DNA from: Sphingobacterium shayense
GTDB lineage: Bacteria; Bacteroidota; Bacteroidia; Sphingobacteriales; Sphingobacteriaceae
Length of the DNA: 64,000 bases
Assembly: GCF_013179575.1 (NCBI RefSeq)
Contig: NZ_JABMCQ010000002.1
Location: 1-64,000 of the forward strand
Direction of reading: 5' to 3'
The notes under the pieces were generated by a model, which was not told the DNA's origin, ran no database searches, and was given only the letters and a program-made list of their open reading frames with translations. This document shows, piece after piece, positions 46,321 through 55,721 of the stretch. A program made the position numbers and the translations under genes. Each line of letters starts with the position of its first letter. Position 1 is the first letter of the stretch.

Positions 46321-47283
46321 TTACATTTTCAAACCGATTTCGCGCAGTCGTTCATCTAAATATTGCCCAGCAGTATAATCCTCATATATTTTAGGGTAAT
46401 CATCAGAAATACATGTCTCTAAGCTAGCTAAACTCATTGAAGATTTTGGGTGTAGAAAAAATGGAACAGAATAGCGTGAATTCCTCATCTGTTCTTTTGG
46501 AGGGTTCACTACACGGTGTGTTGTTGATTTGAGCTTGTTATTGGTAAGGCGTTGAAGCATATCGCCCACATTTACAACGATGTCTTCTCCGTGAGCTTTG
46601 ATCGGAAACCAGTCGCCCTCCTTCGTTAAAACTTCAAGCCCATCAGCACTAGCTCCGATTAACAAGGTAATCAGGTTTATGTCTTCATGTGCTCCAGCGC
46701 GAACTGCATCCGGAGAGATGGTCTCAACATTATCGATTGGGAAGTAATGAATCGCACGAAGGATAGAATTTCCATTAATGACGTATTGTTCGAAAAAATT
46801 TCGATCTAGTTCAAGGTAAGAAGCAATAGCTTTTAGGAGTTCGCGGCCAGCATCTTCCAGTTTCTTATAGATCTCAGCTGTTACCTGATTAAAACGGGGT
46901 AGTTCGTGGACAAGTGGGTTGTCTGGGAAGTCAGTTTTTGAATATTCTTCGCCAACAATAGTTTGACCACGTTGCCAGAATTCTTTTAGATCGGGCGTAT
47001 TCGCATCTTTTGCTTTTTCTTTTCCTTTGGACGTGTATCCACGCTGTCCAGCAAGTTCGGGGAATTCGTATTTACGTTTAACCGCCTCTGGTTGATCAAA
47101 GAACGCTTTAACTACTTGGTAAAGTTCGCTGATCAATTCAGGACTTATCCCATGGTTCGCGATAGTTACAAAGCCTGTCTCATTAAATGCTTTGCCGATA
47201 TTTTGAATGAACGCTTGGCGTTCAGCGTCACTTCCTTTGGTGAATTGGAGCAAATCTAATCGTGGGATATTTACTAATGCCAT
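46321..47283 (-). CDS. Isopenicillin-N-synthase-type 2OG-Fe(II) oxygenase
   Basis: A 320-residue enzyme of the IPNS/plant 2OG-dioxygenase family. An N-terminal DIOX_N-like part (TGFVTIANHGISPEL) precedes a double-stranded beta-helix with the iron facial triad HED (GAHEDINL) and His in STTHRVVNP, plus the Arg of NSRYSVPFF for 2-oxoglutarate. Homologues in bacteria act on diverse small molecules; substrate unknown. It is divergent from the MarR-fad operon and has a TAACTTTG -7 box 19 bp upstream. Confidence 0.88.
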   Translation of the reverse strand: MALVNIPRLDLLQFTKGSDAERQAFIQNIGKAFNETGFVTIANHGISPELISELYQVVKAFFDQPEAVKRKYEFPELAGQRGYTSKGKEKAKDANTPDLKEFWQRGQTIVGEEYSKTDFPDNPLVHELPRFNQVTAEIYKKLEDAGRELLKAIASYLELDRNFFEQYVINGNSILRAIHYFPIDNVETISPDAVRAGAHEDINLITLLIGASADGLEVLTKEGDWFPIKAHGEDIVVNVGDMLQRLTNNKLKSTTHRVVNPPKEQMRNSRYSVPFFLHPKSSMSLASLETCISDDYPKIYEDYTAGQYLDERLREIGLKM

Positions 47284-47302
47284 ATGCTTGAAATTTATGT
47301 TA

Positions 47303-47310
47303 CAAAGTTA
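47303..47310 (-). promoter_or_regulatory. -7 promoter box of the 2OG oxygenase gene
   Basis: TAACTTTG on the minus strand, an exact TAnnTTTG match, ends 19 bp before the start codon. A matching -33 TTG was not found at ordinary spacing. Confidence 0.4.
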
Positions 47311-47490
47311 AGCGAATATTCTTAGTTTATGTTCGCTGACCGTTTAAAACCTCGCATTTATTTAACGTAAATTCAAGTAATACAGCGGTTAAAAGTTTTC
47401 CACATTGGTATTTAGCCAATGCTCTTTACCTACCTTAGAGAGTGTGATGCGTGTTTTTCGGTCATAATCCCGAATTAACCAAAAAAAGAG

Positions 47491-47521
47491 TTTGATTATT
47501 CAATGTAATCATTTAAATTTG
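47491..47521 (+). promoter_or_regulatory. Promoter of the marR-fadN-fadA-fadE operon
   Basis: TTTG at 47491-47494, a 19-bp spacer and TAAATTTG at 47514-47521 form a textbook Bacteroidota promoter. The predicted start is about 47526, within the operator palindrome, giving a leader of about 30 nt to ATG 47555. Confidence 0.65.
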
Positions 47522-47538
47522 TTATGCTTGCATAGCAA
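47519..47538. promoter_or_regulatory. Putative MarR operator (20-bp palindrome)
   Basis: TTGTTATGC-TT-GCATAGCAA is a two-half-site palindrome with 8 of 9 symmetric positions. It overlaps the end of the -7 box and the expected transcription start of the marR gene, where a bound MarR dimer would block initiation. Autoregulation of marR and repression of the fad genes is inferred. Confidence 0.6.
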
Positions 47539-47554
47539 AAATATACATCAAATT

Positions 47555-48004
47555 ATGAACCAAGATAATACAATTGATTATTTTTTAAAAACGAGTTGGC
47601 AAACAGTTGCAAACAAATATAACCTCATCGCATCGCAATTTGGGTTCACCCAAGCTGCGGGTTATATTCTTATAAACATCCATAAGGACGGCACGTCAGT
47701 TTCGCAGATAGCGAATTCCACCGGAGTCAAAACGACGTCGCTTTCTCGGGTGTTGAACAACTTAGAAAGTTTAGGGTTTATATACAGAGAGGTGAACGCT
47801 GAAGACAAACGTTCGGTTAAGGTATATCTTACTGAATTGGGACGGGAGAAACGTAAGATTGCAAAAGATGTGGTGAGAGAGTTCAACGATTATCTAGAAT
47901 CTGCCATTCCTGAAAAAGATAGACAATTATTTGTCGGCCTCTTGCAAAAAGTAAATGAACTTGCGGCAAGTTATGACCCGAAAATGAAGACTGTGGTCGG
48001 TTGA
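47555..48004 (+). CDS. MarR-family regulator of the beta-oxidation operon
   Basis: A 149-residue winged-helix protein. Start at ATG 47555, behind the predicted promoter; a TTG at 47492 lies inside the promoter and is rejected. The DNA-binding part has VSQIANSTGVKTTSLSRVLN as HTH and a wing NAEDKRSVKVYLTE; flanking helices form the dimer interface. MarR proteins next to fatty-acid genes (FabT, FadR-like) respond to acyl-CoA or acyl-ACP. It lies 25 bp before fadN and probably represses the operon until an acyl-CoA ligand binds (inference). Confidence 0.9.
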   Translation: MNQDNTIDYFLKTSWQTVANKYNLIASQFGFTQAAGYILINIHKDGTSVSQIANSTGVKTTSLSRVLNNLESLGFIYREVNAEDKRSVKVYLTELGREKRKIAKDVVREFNDYLESAIPEKDRQLFVGLLQKVNELAASYDPKMKTVVG

Positions 48005-48029
48005 ATGTAAACGTGAAAATATAATTGAG

Positions 48030-50456
48030 ATGAATAGAAATATTAAAAAAGTTGCGGTATTGGGATCGGGCGTTATGGGCTCGAGGATTGCGTGTCACTT
48101 CGCTAATATTGGGGTAGAGGTACTCTTGTTAGATATTGTTCCGCGTGAGCTTTTACCCGCTGAGCAAGCAAAAGGCTTAGACTTACAACATCCTTATGTT
48201 CGCAATCGCATTGTAAATTTGTCGTTGGATACTGCACTTAACACAAATCCATCACCAGTTTACAGTAGAAGCTATATCTCTCGTATAAAAACGGGGAATT
48301 TCGATGATAACATGAAAGACATTGTCGAATGCGATTGGGTTATTGAAGTGGTTGTGGAGCGTTTAGATATAAAAAAATCTGTATTCGATCAGGTAGAACG
48401 TTTTAGAAAAACGGGTACCTTGGTTACTTCTAACACCTCTGGCATTCCGATCCATTTGATGACCGAGGGTCGGTCAGAGGACTTTAAAAAGCATTTCTGT
48501 GGAACCCATTTTTTTAATCCTCCACGATATTTGGAACTCTTAGAGATTATACCTACTCAATTTACCGACACTGATGTTGTAGATTTTCTTACCAATTTCG
48601 GCGATAAAATACTTGGTAAGTCGGTAGTATTATGTAAAGATACACCAGCGTTTATTGGTAATCGTATTGGCGTATACTCGATGCTCGCTGTCACTCATCT
48701 CGTCGAGCAACTTGGGTTATCTGTTGAGGAAGTTGATAAGTATACTGGCCCAGCAATGGGACATCCGAAATCCGCGACGTTTAGAACAGCAGATGTTGTG
48801 GGGCTTGATACCTTGGTGAATGTGGCTAACGGGCTTGCTGAAAATGCACCAGAGGACGAAGCAAAGGGTGTGTTTCGGTTACCGACATACCTGACTAAAA
48901 TGGTCGAAAATAAATGGCTTGGCGAGAAAACAAAACAAGGATTCTATAAAAAGGAAAAAGATGATCAAGGTCGGTCAATGATTTTGTCGCTAGACTTAAA
49001 TTCTCAATCGTACGTCGAACAGAAAAAAATAAAATCGACGACCTTGGAGGCAACAAAACCGATAGAAGACATTCGCAAACGGATGAAGGTTTATGAGCAA
49101 GGCAACGATAAAGCAGCGGAACTGTTTCGGGCGATGCATTATCCTCTTTTTGAATACGTTTCGCGTCGTGTACCGGAAATTACAGACGATTTCTACCGCA
49201 TCGATGATGCTATGCGTGCCGGATTCGGATGGGAACTAGGACCTTTTGAAGTTTGGGACGCTCTAGGTGTACGCCAGACACTTGATAAAATCAAAAACGA
49301 ACCCAAGCGACTTGATGGACAAAGTGGAGATGTTGCTGCATGGGTACACGAGATGCTCGCCGCGGGGTATGAATCCTTCTACAGTATACAAAACGGCATA
49401 AAACATTACTATGATCTTGCCTCAAAATCCTACAAGCCGATTCCAGGTTCGCAAGATCTAATTGTTTTAGAAAATATTCGCGAGAGTAAGACGCTATGGA
49501 AAAATAGTGGTGTAACGATAATAGACCTAGGGGATGGTATACTAAACTGTGAGTTCCACACGAAAATGAACACAATCGGTGGAGATGTCATTCAGGGGAT
49601 CAATAAGGCTATCGATTTAGCGGAGAGAGAATATCGAGGATTAGTGATTGCTAACGATGGTAAAAACTTCTCGGCAGGAGCCAACATCGGAATGATTTTT
49701 ATGATGGCTGTTGAGCAAGATTATGATGAATTAAATATGGCCGTTCGTATGTTTCAGGACACCGCAATGCGAATTCGATATTCGTCCATACCCGTTGTGG
49801 TCGCACCTTTTCAAATGACGTTAGGAGGCGGTTGCGAATTTTCGATGCATGCGGATTTCGTTCAGCTTCATGCAGAAACATATATGGGGCTCGTAGAGTT
49901 TGGTGTCGGTGTTATTCCTGGTGGTGGCGGTTCTAAAGAATTCGCCTTGCGTGCTTCGGATGAATACAAGTCAGATCAAGTTGTTCAAAACACTTTCAAA
50001 GATAGGTTTTTAACAATTGGTCAGGCCAAAGTGTCTACTTCTGCAGTTGAAGCATATGACCTCGGTTATTTACAAAGGGGAAAATATGCTATAACGATGA
50101 ACCGTAAACGCTTGCTTGCTGATGCGAAAGCTAAAGCACTCGAGTTGGCAAAGGCTGGATATGTTCAACCTGCACCACGCAATAATATTAAAGTTCTCGG
50201 AAATCAAGGTTTGGGAATTGTTTATGTTGGTGCTTCATCAATGCATGCGGGGAATTATATCTCCGATCATGATAAAAAGATTTCGGAAAAATTAGGATGG
50301 GTTATGTGCGGGGGAAATCTCTCCGCTCCTACGGAAGTTTCTGAACAATATTTGCTCGATATGGAACGAAAAGCATTTTTAGAATTATGTAAAGAAAGAA
50401 AAACGCTTGAGCGCATTCAGCATATGTTGACCAAAGGCAAACCTTTGAGAAACTAG
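48030..50456 (+). CDS. fadN: 3-hydroxyacyl-CoA dehydrogenase / enoyl-CoA hydratase, FadN type
   Basis: An 808-residue bifunctional enzyme. The N-terminal half is an NAD-dependent 3-hydroxyacyl-CoA dehydrogenase (LGSGVMGSRIACHFANIG Rossmann loop; SNTSGIPIHLM; HFFNPPRY). The C-terminal part is a crotonase fold (NFSAGANIGMIF and TLGGGCEFSMHAD oxyanion motifs). This HCDH-first order is that of Bacillus FadN, opposite to E. coli FadB. It carries out hydration and dehydrogenation of trans-2-enoyl-CoA. It is the first structural gene of the fad operon. Confidence 0.93.
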   Translation: MNRNIKKVAVLGSGVMGSRIACHFANIGVEVLLLDIVPRELLPAEQAKGLDLQHPYVRNRIVNLSLDTALNTNPSPVYSRSYISRIKTGNFDDNMKDIVECDWVIEVVVERLDIKKSVFDQVERFRKTGTLVTSNTSGIPIHLMTEGRSEDFKKHFCGTHFFNPPRYLELLEIIPTQFTDTDVVDFLTNFGDKILGKSVVLCKDTPAFIGNRIGVYSMLAVTHLVEQLGLSVEEVDKYTGPAMGHPKSATFRTADVVGLDTLVNVANGLAENAPEDEAKGVFRLPTYLTKMVENKWLGEKTKQGFYKKEKDDQGRSMILSLDLNSQSYVEQKKIKSTTLEATKPIEDIRKRMKVYEQGNDKAAELFRAMHYPLFEYVSRRVPEITDDFYRIDDAMRAGFGWELGPFEVWDALGVRQTLDKIKNEPKRLDGQSGDVAAWVHEMLAAGYESFYSIQNGIKHYYDLASKSYKPIPGSQDLIVLENIRESKTLWKNSGVTIIDLGDGILNCEFHTKMNTIGGDVIQGINKAIDLAEREYRGLVIANDGKNFSAGANIGMIFMMAVEQDYDELNMAVRMFQDTAMRIRYSSIPVVVAPFQMTLGGGCEFSMHADFVQLHAETYMGLVEFGVGVIPGGGGSKEFALRASDEYKSDQVVQNTFKDRFLTIGQAKVSTSAVEAYDLGYLQRGKYAITMNRKRLLADAKAKALELAKAGYVQPAPRNNIKVLGNQGLGIVYVGASSMHAGNYISDHDKKISEKLGWVMCGGNLSAPTEVSEQYLLDMERKAFLELCKERKTLERIQHMLTKGKPLRN

Positions 50457-50565
50457 AGTTTCAAAATTTGATGAAGATATAATTGGTATTTTAAAACGAA
50501 TTGAAGCAATGATAATGCGAAATTATTAATCGTAATTCGCTAGTTACACTGTAAAATAGAACAAA

Positions 50566-51738
50566 ATGGAAGCATATATTATAGCAGGGTATAGAACAGC
50601 AGTAGGAAAAGCTCCACGTGGCGTCTTTCGCTTTATGCGAGCTGACGATCTGGCTGCGGAGGTAATACAGCATATGGTGTCCAGCATACCAAACTTAGAT
50701 GTAGAACAGATTGATGATGTCATCGTAGGTAACGCGATGCCCGAGGCAGAACAAGGATTGAATGTTGGTCGTTTAATTTCCCTTATGGGATTAAGTACGG
50801 ATAAAGTACCTGGTGTTACTGTAAACCGTTACTGTGCGTCGGGTTTAGAAACAATAGCGACAGCCGTAGCCAAGATTAAAGCGGGAATGGCCGATTGTAT
50901 CATAGCGGGTGGCGTTGAAGTGATGTCCGGGATGCCTTTCGGAGGATGGAAGATAGTACCCAATCCTGTTGTAGCTAAAGAACATCCAGACTGGTACTGG
51001 GGAATGGGTTTGACGGCGGAAGCTGTTGCAAAAGAATTTAACGTTTCTCGTGAAGACCAGGATGAATTTGCGTTGCGTTCTCATCAAAAAGCAGCGTCAG
51101 CCATTCAAGAAGGTTACTTTAAATCAGGGATTGTCCCAATTAAAGTAACAGAAACCTATATCAAAGACGGAAAAATTTCGAGTAGAGATTCTATTGTAGA
51201 TACGGACGAAGGACCTAGGTTCGATTCTAGTATTGAAGCACTCGCAAAGCTAAGACCGGTGTTCGCGGCTGATGGTTGCGTGACTGCGGGAAATTCGTCC
51301 CAAACGTCCGATGGAGCGGCCTTTGTACTGGTCGTTTCAGAGAAACGGCTAAAAGAGTTGCAGGTAGACCCTATCGCACGACTCGTAAGTTTTGCGGTTG
51401 CAGGAGTACCGCCCAGGATTATGGGTATTGGTCCTATTGCAGCGATTCCGAAAGCCTTAAAACAAGCTAATTTGACCAAAGACGCTATAGATCTCATAGA
51501 GTTGAATGAGGCTTTCGCATCTCAGTCTTTAGCGGTAATTCGCGAGTTAGAACTCGACCAATCGCGCGTGAACATTAACGGAGGTGCGATTGCATTAGGT
51601 CATCCGCTCGGTTGTACTGGGGCTAAACTTACCGTGCAAGTGATAAACGATTTACAGCGGCGCAACGAAAGGTATGGAATGGTGACGATGTGCGTTGGTA
51701 CTGGTCAGGGCGCGGCTGGCATATTTGAAATGTTATAA
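50566..51738 (+). CDS. fadA: Acetyl-CoA C-acyltransferase (3-ketoacyl-CoA thiolase)
   Basis: A 390-residue thiolase. Nucleophile Cys in VNRYCASGLETIA, NEAFASQ with the substrate-binding region, the His of GGAIALGHPLGCTGAKL, and the second Cys in MVTMCVGTGQGAAG. It cleaves 3-ketoacyl-CoA to acetyl-CoA and a shortened acyl-CoA. It follows fadN after 109 bp and precedes fadE by 29 bp. Confidence 0.95.
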   Translation: MEAYIIAGYRTAVGKAPRGVFRFMRADDLAAEVIQHMVSSIPNLDVEQIDDVIVGNAMPEAEQGLNVGRLISLMGLSTDKVPGVTVNRYCASGLETIATAVAKIKAGMADCIIAGGVEVMSGMPFGGWKIVPNPVVAKEHPDWYWGMGLTAEAVAKEFNVSREDQDEFALRSHQKAASAIQEGYFKSGIVPIKVTETYIKDGKISSRDSIVDTDEGPRFDSSIEALAKLRPVFAADGCVTAGNSSQTSDGAAFVLVVSEKRLKELQVDPIARLVSFAVAGVPPRIMGIGPIAAIPKALKQANLTKDAIDLIELNEAFASQSLAVIRELELDQSRVNINGGAIALGHPLGCTGAKLTVQVINDLQRRNERYGMVTMCVGTGQGAAGIFEML

Positions 51739-51767
51739 TCAAGAACGTTATCTAATTTAAAATAGAT

Positions 51768-53552
51768 ATGACAGAAAAAGTTGCAATAAAAGGAGGAGAA
51801 TTTGTAATCCGTGAGACGGCGTATACTGATGTTTTTATACCTGAAGAATTTGATGAAGAAGCGAGAATGATTCGACAGACATGTCTGGACTTTTTGGATA
51901 CCGAGGTTTTAAATAAGCTTGATCGTATTGATTCTCAAGAGGAGGGACTGATGCAATCCTTAATGGATAAAGCGGGTGAACTGGGTATGCTTGGTGTTTC
52001 TATTCCTGAAGAATATGGTGGTTTTGGAAAAGATTTCAATACATCGATGCTGGTAACCGATGCCGTAGGGGGTGGATATTCATTTGCCGTTGCGCTTTCT
52101 GCGCATACAGGAATAGGTACTTTACCAATTCTATATTACGGAAACAAAGAACAAAAAGACAAGTATATACCTAGGCTTGCTACGGGAGAGTGGAAAGCTT
52201 GTTACTGTCTGACAGAACCTAATGCCGGGTCAGATGCCAATTCGGGCAAAACGTCTGCTAAGTTAAACGATCAAGGGACGCATTATATGATTAATGGTCA
52301 GAAGATGTGGATTACTAATGGTGGTTTTGCGGATATCTTTATTGTTTTCGCGAAGATTGATGATGATAGAAATTTAACCGCGTTTATCGTTGAAAAGGAT
52401 TTCGGAGGCATCACGATGAACCCAGAGGAGCACAAATTAGGGATAAAAGGTTCGTCAACCAGACAGGTTTTTTTCAACGATTGCCCTGTGCCTATTGGAA
52501 ATATGTTGTCAGAGCGTGAGAACGGTTTTAAGATAGCTGTCAACATTTTAAATATAGGACGTATCAAGCTTGGCGCGGCAACAATTGGTTCAGCACGCTC
52601 AGTGATTTCTCAAGCGACAAAATATGCAAATGAACGAGTACAATTCGATTTACCGATCTCAAAATTTGGTGCGATACGATATAAGCTAGCCGAAATGGCT
52701 ATACGGCTATTTGCAACTGAGTCTGCGACATATAGGGCGGGACAAAATATCGATGATGCGTATCGTTATTTGCTTGCCGAGGGGATGGACGAGGCAAAAG
52801 CGAAACTTAAATCTGTTGAACAATTTGCTATCGAATGTGCCATTATTAAGGTCTGGTGTTCCGAGATGCTGGATTATGTTGTGGACGAGGGGGTACAAAT
52901 CTACGGAGGTATGGGGTATTCAGCCGAAGCGCCGATGGAGCGTGCGTATAGGGATGCGCGTATTAATAGGATCTTTGAGGGAACTAACGAAGTAAATCGC
53001 CTACTAATTGTTGATATGCTTCTAAAGCGAGCTATGAAAGGGGAGATTGATTTAATGGGGCCGGCAACTGCTGTAGCTAATGAATTAATGGCCATTCCGG
53101 AGTTTGGTGACGAGGACGAGACACCTTTTGCTAAAGAGAAAAAGGTGATTGCAAATTTGAAGAAAACGGGATTGTTAATCGCAGGAGCAGCTGTGCAGAA
53201 GCTGATGATGTCACTAGCTAAAGAAGAAGAGATTCTAATGAATATCGCAGATATAATTGGATATACATACGTCGCTGAATCGGTTCTGCTTCGTGCCGAA
53301 AAAATCCATAACACACAAGGAGAACAAACTTCAATGTATGCCACTGATATGGCGAAGGTATATTTATATGGAGCTGTAGATAAAGTGAATATAGCGGGCA
53401 AAGAAGCGTTGAATTCTTTCGCTGAAGGGGATGAGTTAAAAATGATGCTCATTGGATTACGTAGATTTACTAAAATGGAGCCATTTAATATTAAAGAAGC
53501 AAGGCAGCGTATTGCGAAGAAACTTATCGATGAAAACAGCTATTGTTTTTAG
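51768..53552 (+). CDS. fadE: Acyl-CoA dehydrogenase
   Basis: A 594-residue FAD-dependent acyl-CoA dehydrogenase of the long-chain type with a C-terminal extension of about 200 residues, as in Bacillus FadE and mammalian VLCAD. Motifs: CYCLTEPNAGSDANS, MWITNGGFADIF and YGGMGYSAEAPMERAYRDAR (FAD region). The catalytic Glu is expected in the IFEGTNEVNRL block. It performs the first oxidation of beta-oxidation and is the last gene of the operon, 28 bp before a strong terminator. Confidence 0.95.
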   Translation: MTEKVAIKGGEFVIRETAYTDVFIPEEFDEEARMIRQTCLDFLDTEVLNKLDRIDSQEEGLMQSLMDKAGELGMLGVSIPEEYGGFGKDFNTSMLVTDAVGGGYSFAVALSAHTGIGTLPILYYGNKEQKDKYIPRLATGEWKACYCLTEPNAGSDANSGKTSAKLNDQGTHYMINGQKMWITNGGFADIFIVFAKIDDDRNLTAFIVEKDFGGITMNPEEHKLGIKGSSTRQVFFNDCPVPIGNMLSERENGFKIAVNILNIGRIKLGAATIGSARSVISQATKYANERVQFDLPISKFGAIRYKLAEMAIRLFATESATYRAGQNIDDAYRYLLAEGMDEAKAKLKSVEQFAIECAIIKVWCSEMLDYVVDEGVQIYGGMGYSAEAPMERAYRDARINRIFEGTNEVNRLLIVDMLLKRAMKGEIDLMGPATAVANELMAIPEFGDEDETPFAKEKKVIANLKKTGLLIAGAAVQKLMMSLAKEEEILMNIADIIGYTYVAESVLLRAEKIHNTQGEQTSMYATDMAKVYLYGAVDKVNIAGKEALNSFAEGDELKMMLIGLRRFTKMEPFNIKEARQRIAKKLIDENSYCF

Positions 53553-53580
53553 GGATAAACTATCTGTATTTTTAAGGATG

Positions 53581-53631
53581 AATAAACAATAAAAGTCTAC
53601 TATTATAGTAGACTTTTATTGTTTATTTTTA
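53581..53631. terminator. Strong bidirectional terminator, 23-bp perfect stem
   Basis: Bases 53581-53603 and 53605-53627 are perfect reverse complements around one central base, followed by a T-run. It is one of the longest perfect hairpins in the window and closes the fad operon. Confidence 0.9.
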
Positions 53632-54283
53632 TATTTGTTGTGGTCGTTTCGATTGGCGTTGGCGCGAGTGTATTAAAAATTAAACTACTATGAAAAACTA
53701 TTATATTAACAGTAAGAAATATAATATTCTGCCTACATTTGATAATATCTATCTGATTGCTCGGAGTAAAATCGTTAAAACTTAAAATTGTAAAGTGAAT
53801 AAGGTAGCTTCGACTTCAATTTATTTTAAGTTTAATGGCCGTTTGCACTTGTGGATATTCGCTATTAGCGTCCCTAAAACGGAAAGATTATAGCGTATCT
53901 CAGTCTAAATTTTCGATGTCATTTTTTAGTCTTTAATCGCTTAGGTTCGCGAGGATCAAGCTTATTATAAGCAACCCTTTCTAAGGGCTAGTGTCCATAT
54001 TCTGACTAAAAGTCCAATAGAATGAGCAATGTTGCATTGCGATGTCGCAAAAAGGGGGGAGAAACGATAATGTTTTTCTAGGCGACCGACTCAATTAATT
54101 ATAAATTAGTACGTCAGAATAGAAACAAGAGCCAAAATGATCAAGATTATCTTACGGTTTAAAAAAAGGGAAACTGTAAAATGAGCTTAGTATTCTTGCT
54201 GGAAATATCTCATTTATTGAGGGCGAGGAACGCAAAAGAGGAATGCTATATAGATTTGTTTATACAATTAAGAGGAGGTGAGA
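53632..54283. other. About 0.65 kb with no convincing gene
   Basis: Between the fad terminator and the CrtI-like gene I see only two very short open frames (31 and 38 codons; see rejected items), small hairpins such as CCCTTTCTAAGGG, and a -7-like box with a strong Shine-Dalgarno at the far end. No tRNA, transposase remnant or small RNA family is recognised. It could hold an unrecognised regulatory RNA or be a decayed gene. Confidence 0.5.
54251..54258 (+). promoter_or_regulatory. -7 promoter box upstream of the CrtI-like oxidoreductase
   Basis: TAGATTTG matches TAnnTTTG and lies 25 bp before the TTG start. No -33 TTG at 19-21 bp was found, so support is partial. Confidence 0.35.
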
Positions 54284-55720
54284 TTGAAACAATATGATGC
54301 CATAGTGGTAGGATCCGGACCAAATGGGTTTTCAGCAGCGATAACTTTGCAGCGGCAAGGATTGTCAACACTCTTAGTTGAGGGGGCAGATTCGATAGGT
54401 GGCGGCACACGAACAAAGGAATTGACAGTACCGGGATTTAAACATGATATTTGCTCTGCAATTCATCCGATGGCATTTGCATCACCATTTTTCTCCTCCC
54501 TTCCCCTCGATGAATTCGGCTTAAGTTTTACTCACGCACCATATCAGGTCGCTCATCCATTACTTTCTGGAGAGACGGGTATATTACATAGAGATATCGA
54601 AGAGATGGTTCGGGAACTTGGTATAGATGGTGATGCCTATCTGCGCTTAGTCGAACCTGTTGTAAATAATTGGGAGAAGCTAGCAAATGACACCATGGGC
54701 CCAATGCGTTTCCCTAAAAATCCTTTGCTCTTGGCAAAATTTGGTTTGGACGCCCTGCAGCCTGCAACGTGGATTGCAGGGCGTTTTAAAACAGAAAAGG
54801 CCCGTGCCTTGTGGGGCGGGGTGGCGGCGCACGGTATTCAACCGTTATCCAACTTCACAACTAGCGCCATTGGCATAGTTTTGTGCGGTATAGGGCATAA
54901 ATACGGATGGCCAATTCCTATTGGTGGATCACAATCTATCGCAAATGCGCTTTCTGCCTATTACCGCTCTTTGGGGGGAGAAATTGCGGTGGATTATTGG
55001 TTGACCGATCGTGCTGATTTACCGAAGCATAAAATATTGGTATTGGATCTTACGCCTCAGCAGATCTTAAAAATAGAAGGGTTAGATCTGATGCCGAATT
55101 TTAAAAAACAGCTACAGCGGTATCGTCAAGGCATGGGGGTGTTTAAAGTAGATTGGGCATTATCGAATCCAGTCCCGTTTACAGATAGTCGGTGTGGTCA
55201 AGCCGCGACAGTGCATTTGGGAGATACTTTTTCAGAGATTGCTCGAAACGAACAATTGACCAATAGCGGACAACTCGTCTCCAGGCCATTTGTGTTATTT
55301 TCTCAGCAAAGCGTTTTCGATGATACACGGGCGCCTCAAGGTAAACATACCGCATGGGCTTATTGTCATGTTCCAAATGGCTCGCGTTCTGATAGGACCG
55401 AGTTTATCGAAAATCAATTAGAACGATATGCCCCGGGCTTTAAGGATACAATTATCGCACGTTCTACAATGAATACGCGACAACTTGAGATGTATAATCC
55501 TAACTATATTGGAGGAGATATCAATGGAGGGGTGATGGATATATTTCAACTTTATACGCGGCCGACTTGGCGATTTACACCATATCGAACATCGAACAAG
55601 TCAGTATATATCTGTTCCTCGTCCACCCCACCTGGAGGTGGTGTTCATGGTATGAGTGGTTTCCACGCTGCAAAAACAGTGTTAAGAGACCATTATAATA
55701 TAAGTGTAGAAATTCAATAG
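54284..55720 (+). CDS. FAD-dependent phytoene-desaturase-like oxidoreductase
   Basis: A 478-residue flavoprotein beginning MKQYDAIVVGSGPNGFSAAI: dinucleotide-binding motif at residues 5-19 with the acidic VEGADSIGGG block after it, and a C-terminal FAD region SSSTPPGGGVHGMSG. The start is unusual: the strong Shine-Dalgarno AGGAGG (54273-54278) covers the nearest GTG (54278), so initiation should be at TTG 54284, 5 bp after it. It belongs to the NAD(P)/FAD oxidoreductase (CrtI/retinol dehydrogenase-like) family; substrate unknown. It overlaps nothing but lies 1 bp before the epimerase gene. Confidence 0.85.
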   Translation: MKQYDAIVVGSGPNGFSAAITLQRQGLSTLLVEGADSIGGGTRTKELTVPGFKHDICSAIHPMAFASPFFSSLPLDEFGLSFTHAPYQVAHPLLSGETGILHRDIEEMVRELGIDGDAYLRLVEPVVNNWEKLANDTMGPMRFPKNPLLLAKFGLDALQPATWIAGRFKTEKARALWGGVAAHGIQPLSNFTTSAIGIVLCGIGHKYGWPIPIGGSQSIANALSAYYRSLGGEIAVDYWLTDRADLPKHKILVLDLTPQQILKIEGLDLMPNFKKQLQRYRQGMGVFKVDWALSNPVPFTDSRCGQAATVHLGDTFSEIARNEQLTNSGQLVSRPFVLFSQQSVFDDTRAPQGKHTAWAYCHVPNGSRSDRTEFIENQLERYAPGFKDTIIARSTMNTRQLEMYNPNYIGGDINGGVMDIFQLYTRPTWRFTPYRTSNKSVYICSSSTPPGGGVHGMSGFHAAKTVLRDHYNISVEIQ

Positions 55721-55721
55721 T

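Noticed and set aside
47492-47554. Upstream TTG start for the MarR gene
   Set aside because: It would place the start codon inside the -33 promoter element and read the operator as protein; no homology in the extra 21 residues.
50517-50540. Imperfect palindrome GCGAAATTA...TAATTCGC between fadN and fadA
   Set aside because: The arms need a bulge and are AT-rich, there is no T-run, and no match to the MarR palindrome; could be a processing hairpin but support is too thin.
52901-53452. 183-codon open frame on the minus strand inside fadE
   Set aside because: Fully within the well-conserved acyl-CoA dehydrogenase, Ser/Ile-rich low-complexity product, no start signals: a shadow frame.
53690-53785. 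31-codon frame in the gap after the fad operon
   Set aside because: No ribosome binding site, no signal peptide or domain, and composition like the surrounding non-coding DNA.
54181-54297. 38-codon frame overlapping the start of the CrtI-like gene
   Set aside because: Lacks a ribosome binding site, and overlaps the well-supported TTG start and Shine-Dalgarno of the flavoprotein.
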